Below are positions 61,305-64,000 of a stretch of 64,000 bases of DNA, piece after piece. The notes beneath the pieces are model-generated. The model was not told where the DNA came from. It did no database searches and saw only the letters and a list, made by a program, of their open reading frames with translations. Both the position numbers and the translations under genes were made by a program. Every line of letters begins with the position of its first letter. The first letter of the stretch is position 1. This DNA comes from Marinisporobacter balticus (GTDB lineage: Bacteria; Bacillota; Clostridia; Peptostreptococcales; Thermotaleaceae), in the NCBI RefSeq assembly GCF_004345705.1, contig NZ_SLWV01000001.1, positions 259,362 to 323,361 of the forward strand, read 5' to 3'.

Positions 61305-62006
61305 TTAATTTATATTCTCTAAAGCAAAATCGACTGCTGCAACTGCATGTATTGTAGTCGTATCAAAAACTGGTATATCCACATCTCCTTGCTTTATTAA
61401 CAAAGGAATTTCTGTACATCCTAGTATTACTCCTTCAGCACCATTCATAGCTAGATTATTGATTATTTCTTTATATTTTTCCTTTGAGTCCTCACTTATT
61501 TCACCTTTACATAATTCATCATAAATAATATTATGGACAATCTCCCTTTCATCTTTACTAGGAATCCCTACTTCAATATCATATTTTTCTCTTAATATCT
61601 TTTTATAAAAATCTCCTTCCATAGTAAATTTAGTTCCAAGTAATCCAACTTTTTTTATTCCCATAGTAACTATTTTTTCACCTGTTGCTTTTGCTATATG
61701 CAAAACTTCTATTCCTGCTTTATTTTCTATGTCACTCGCCATCTTATGCATAGTATTGGTACAAATTACAATAAAATCTGCTCCACCCTTTTTAAGTTTT
61801 TTAGCTACATCTATCATACTATCAGTAAGTTCTTCCCACTTATTTTGATGCTGTAGTATTTCTATTTCTTCAAAATCAACAGAATACATGAGACTCTTTG
61901 TAGAATGAAGCCCGCCTAATCTTTCTTTAACCGTTTCATTTAAAATTCTATAGTACTCCAATGATGATTCCCAACTCATTCCACCTATCAATCCAATTGT
62001 CTTCAA
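61305..62006 (-). CDS. aspartate/glutamate racemase family protein
   Basis: 233 residues with the two catalytic cysteines of the Asp/Glu racemase fold: VICTNTMHKMA (near residue 80) and LGCTEIPLLI (near residue 193), plus IGLIGGMSWESSLEYYR. It interconverts D- and L-aspartate or glutamate without cofactor; the exact substrate is unknown. The start is a TTG at 62004-62006 seven bases behind GGAGG. It stands 33 bases downstream of a MocR-type regulator, which suggests that the regulator controls or shares D-amino-acid metabolism. Confidence 0.92.
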   Translation of the reverse strand: MKTIGLIGGMSWESSLEYYRILNETVKERLGGLHSTKSLMYSVDFEEIEILQHQNKWEELTDSMIDVAKKLKKGGADFIVICTNTMHKMASDIENKAGIEVLHIAKATGEKIVTMGIKKVGLLGTKFTMEGDFYKKILREKYDIEVGIPSKDEREIVHNIIYDELCKGEISEDSKEKYKEIINNLAMNGAEGVILGCTEIPLLIKQGDVDIPVFDTTTIHAVAAVDFALENIN

Positions 62007-62039
62007 AATAATTCCTCCATCCTCGTATATTTTTTTACA

Positions 62040-63521
62040 TTAATCATTAGATATGCTTTTTATTTCATCAAAGCTGTCCATCAATCGTTTTATACCTATT
62101 ATAATTTCATCTTTTTTAGGATAGGTAAAATTTAACCTAATAAAATTGTCATTTTTTTCATTGTTTTTATAAAAGAAATTTCCCGGGACAAAATCCACTC
62201 CATTTTTAATAGATTTTTTAAATAATGTATTTAGATCAACTCTATTTGGAAGCTTTCCCCATATATAAAATCCACCTTTTGGGTTTTCAAATTTAAAACC
62301 TTCAAAGTTTCTCTTCAACTCATTTGTCATTATATCTCTTTTCAACAAATACTGTTTTCTTATCCTTTCTAGATGCTTTTCATAATAACCCTGTTTTAGA
62401 AATTCGCATATTATATGCTGGCTCAAGGTATTTACATGCAAATCAGTCAACTGCTTCAGCATGCTTAACTTATTTATTACTCCTTCTGGTGCAATGATCC
62501 ATCCTACTCTTAATCCTAGTGAAATAACCTTTGAAAATGTACTTAAATAAAGAACATAATTATGCTTATCTAATGCTTTTAAAGGCGGTAACTGCCTCCC
62601 ATCATATCTCAATTCTCCATAAGGATCATCTTCAATGATAGGAATACTATATTTTTTTGAAATCCCTATCAATTCATATCTTCTTTCTATACTCATAGAA
62701 ACACCTGTAGGATTTTGAAAATTTGGAATAGTATATATAAATTTGGGATTAAGTTTATTTATTAGGTATTCTAATATATCAATCCGAACACCATATTCAT
62801 CAGTTGGAACACCTACAACCTTAGCCCCTAGTGACTCAAACAATTGAATTGCTCCAAAAAATGTGGGTTCTTCTATTAAAATCACATCATTTACATTAAT
62901 AAAAGTTCTTACAATCAAATCTATTCCTTGTTGTGACCCAGATGTAACCATTACTTCCTTAGTTGGTATTCTTACTCCCCTATTTAACATTAAATGTTTA
63001 ATTTCTTTTTTCAGCAGTTTGTCTCCTGTTACAGGACTATGGGAAAATATATTTTCTACTTTACTTTTTAGTAATTCAATCTGAATTTTTTCAAATTCTT
63101 CTCTAGGAAATAATTCTGGTGCTGGAATACCTCCTGCAAATGAAATTATTCTATTATTGCCATCAATATTCATTATTTTGCTAATAATATCATCATAATT
63201 CTTCTTTGAACTCTCACTATACATTTCATGCCAAAATAAGGATTTTACAAAATTTCTTGGTTTAGTGTTCTCAACAGCTGCATTATTATAAATGACATAA
63301 GTTCCTCTTCCAATATCTGATGCAATTAATCCTTCTGCTTTAAGCTCTTGATAAGCTCTTACAATTGTACTTCTGTTTACATCTAGTTTCTTTGCAAGGT
63401 CCCTTTCCGAAGGTAATACATAATTTTTAGGCGTTTGCCTAGAATAAATCATATCTTTTATTTGATTTTTTATTTGAATATAAAAAGCAACGTTACTATT
63501 TTTTTTAATATTTATCCTCAT
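62040..63521 (-). CDS. MocR-family transcriptional regulator
   Basis: 493 residues: N-terminal GntR winged helix (FYIQIKNQIKDMIYSRQTPKNYVLPSERDLAKKL, DVNRSTIVRAYQEL), linker, and a PLP-type aminotransferase fold with SGSQQGIDLI, YTIPNFQNPTGVSM, EDDPYGELRY, and the PLP lysine in LSTFSKVISLGLRVGW. MocR proteins use PLP or its adducts as effector. The first codon of the frame is a GTG at 63531-63533; I start at the ATG 63519-63521 with GAGTGAT just before. A 12-base palindrome (ACTTAGCTAAGT, 63532-63543) overlaps the leader. Confidence 0.9.
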   Translation of the reverse strand: MRINIKKNSNVAFYIQIKNQIKDMIYSRQTPKNYVLPSERDLAKKLDVNRSTIVRAYQELKAEGLIASDIGRGTYVIYNNAAVENTKPRNFVKSLFWHEMYSESSKKNYDDIISKIMNIDGNNRIISFAGGIPAPELFPREEFEKIQIELLKSKVENIFSHSPVTGDKLLKKEIKHLMLNRGVRIPTKEVMVTSGSQQGIDLIVRTFINVNDVILIEEPTFFGAIQLFESLGAKVVGVPTDEYGVRIDILEYLINKLNPKFIYTIPNFQNPTGVSMSIERRYELIGISKKYSIPIIEDDPYGELRYDGRQLPPLKALDKHNYVLYLSTFSKVISLGLRVGWIIAPEGVINKLSMLKQLTDLHVNTLSQHIICEFLKQGYYEKHLERIRKQYLLKRDIMTNELKRNFEGFKFENPKGGFYIWGKLPNRVDLNTLFKKSIKNGVDFVPGNFFYKNNEKNDNFIRLNFTYPKKDEIIIGIKRLMDSFDEIKSISND

Positions 63522-63533
63522 ATAATCACTCAC

Positions 63534-63909
63534 TTAGCTAAGTTTCTATTTAAACCCTATTATACCAATACTAATAATAATTGAAAACTACCAATGTAAG
63601 TTTTTCTAAATCCATCCAATTTCTCATACCTAAAAAAATCTCTTACTATTCTCTAAATCTTAGTTATACACTAGATCTGTAACAATCTCATTTTCAATTT
63701 CTATATATGCTTGTCCATCTATCCCACATAAAAAATCCCCCCTTCTCATTCTGAGTTCTCACAGAAACTCATCTGCCCCTGTGATTACTCTCTTTTATTA
63801 ATTTAATTTTTTATCGATTCCCCCATTTTTTTTTGCATAAAATACTTGACACACGTATAAAAATTTGCGGTCATGCTCCTTAAAATACATTTTTTAGGAG
63901 GAATATCTT
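63534..63909. other. intergenic region between MocR gene and the last ORF
   Basis: It holds the MocR promoter and palindrome at one end. A short hairpin (TGAGTT...AACTCA, 63752-63771) and TTGACA at 63846-63851 with no good -10 partner lie further on. A 29-codon minus-strand frame at 63660-63749 is not convincing. Otherwise I see nothing. Confidence 0.5.
63559..63587 (-). promoter_or_regulatory. promoter of the MocR-racemase operon
   Basis: Minus strand TTTTCA (63582-63587), 17 bases, TGG-TATAAT (63559-63564), an extended -10. Confidence 0.65.
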
Positions 63910-64000
63910 ATGCTTAAAAATTGGACTTCTCATGCTGAATATCAGCAATTTATTATTTCAAATCTCTCTTCTTTCTACAAAACTTTTCCTAAAAGAATTG
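63910..64000 (+). CDS. start of an unidentified gene, cut by window edge
   Basis: An ATG at 63910 follows GGAGGAATATCTT at eight bases. Thirty codons are visible, beginning MLKNWTSHAEYQQFIISNL and then SSFYKTFPKRI. I do not recognise the family from so little; the sequence looks coding and the SD is strong. A mobile-element protein is one possibility, but that is a guess. Confidence 0.5.
   Translation, partial: MLKNWTSHAEYQQFIISNLSSFYKTFPKRI

Noticed and set aside
63660..63749. A 29-codon minus-strand frame ending EIENEIVTDLVYN
   Set aside because: Too short; no family pattern that I can support, though the SD-like GGGGG is nearby.

Overview
The window is AT-rich and densely packed. Almost every gene has a strong Shine-Dalgarno sequence, and it carries spoIIP, gpr, yqfC, yqfD and yunB homologues. 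HrcA/CIRCE control of dnaK, two-subunit-type amino-acid signalling and the era-yqzL-recO order also fit an anaerobic, endospore-forming Firmicute of class Clostridia (Alkaliphilus/Caminicella/Crassaminicella-like). That placement is inferred from gene content only. No rRNA, tRNA or CRISPR array was seen.

Region 1 (1-10.8 kb, minus strand) is one long housekeeping operon: yqfC, yqfD, phoH, yqfF/pgpH, ybeY, a DgkA-PAP2 fusion, a CNNM/CBS transporter-like protein, DUF502, a DUF3048 lipoprotein, cdd, era, a 45-codon yqzL-like gene and the start of recO. Region 2 (10.8-30.7 kb, mostly minus) holds nfeD-floA, rpsU-yqeY, prmA-rsmE-mtaB-hit, the heat-shock block hrcA-grpE-dnaK-dnaJ behind a CIRCE operator, hemW, lepA, spoIIP, gpr, rpsT (plus strand) and holA. 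Next come comEC and an ECF-transporter S component.

Region 3 (34.5-43.8 kb) is the accessory-looking part. It contains a TPR protein, a solitary Eco57I/CamA-like DNA adenine methyltransferase, and a run of unrecognised genes: a FliD-C-like protein, two small membrane or soluble unknowns, a DUF4177 gene, a SEC-C-associated-like protein, a helical protein resembling the N-terminal domain of type IIG methylases, and an anchored unknown. It ends in a decayed group II intron lying directly behind a transcription terminator.

Region 4 (43.9-52.4 kb) concerns ion and glutamate handling: an NhaC antiporter, a PRK06851-type ATPase with a degenerate second P-loop, a GlnK/GlnL-like two-component pair, gltS behind a perfect CRE, a glycosyltransferase and a lipoprotein. 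Region 5 (52.5-64 kb) holds nadE, cysK, a split TSUP permease, a YigZ-family gene, a Nudix protein, DUF3189, hflX, an EEP phosphatase, a LysM/copper-amine-oxidase-N/SleB hydrolase, yunB, and a MocR regulator with an aspartate/glutamate racemase.

TTG starts are unusually frequent: at least eleven genes have one behind a well-placed SD, so several gene starts here differ from the longest open frame. The most interesting items are the solitary CamA-like methylase with a possible detached N-terminal domain protein nearby, the terminator-associated intron relic that now forms the end of another gene, the gltS control region, and several hairpin elements that do not fit simple terminators.
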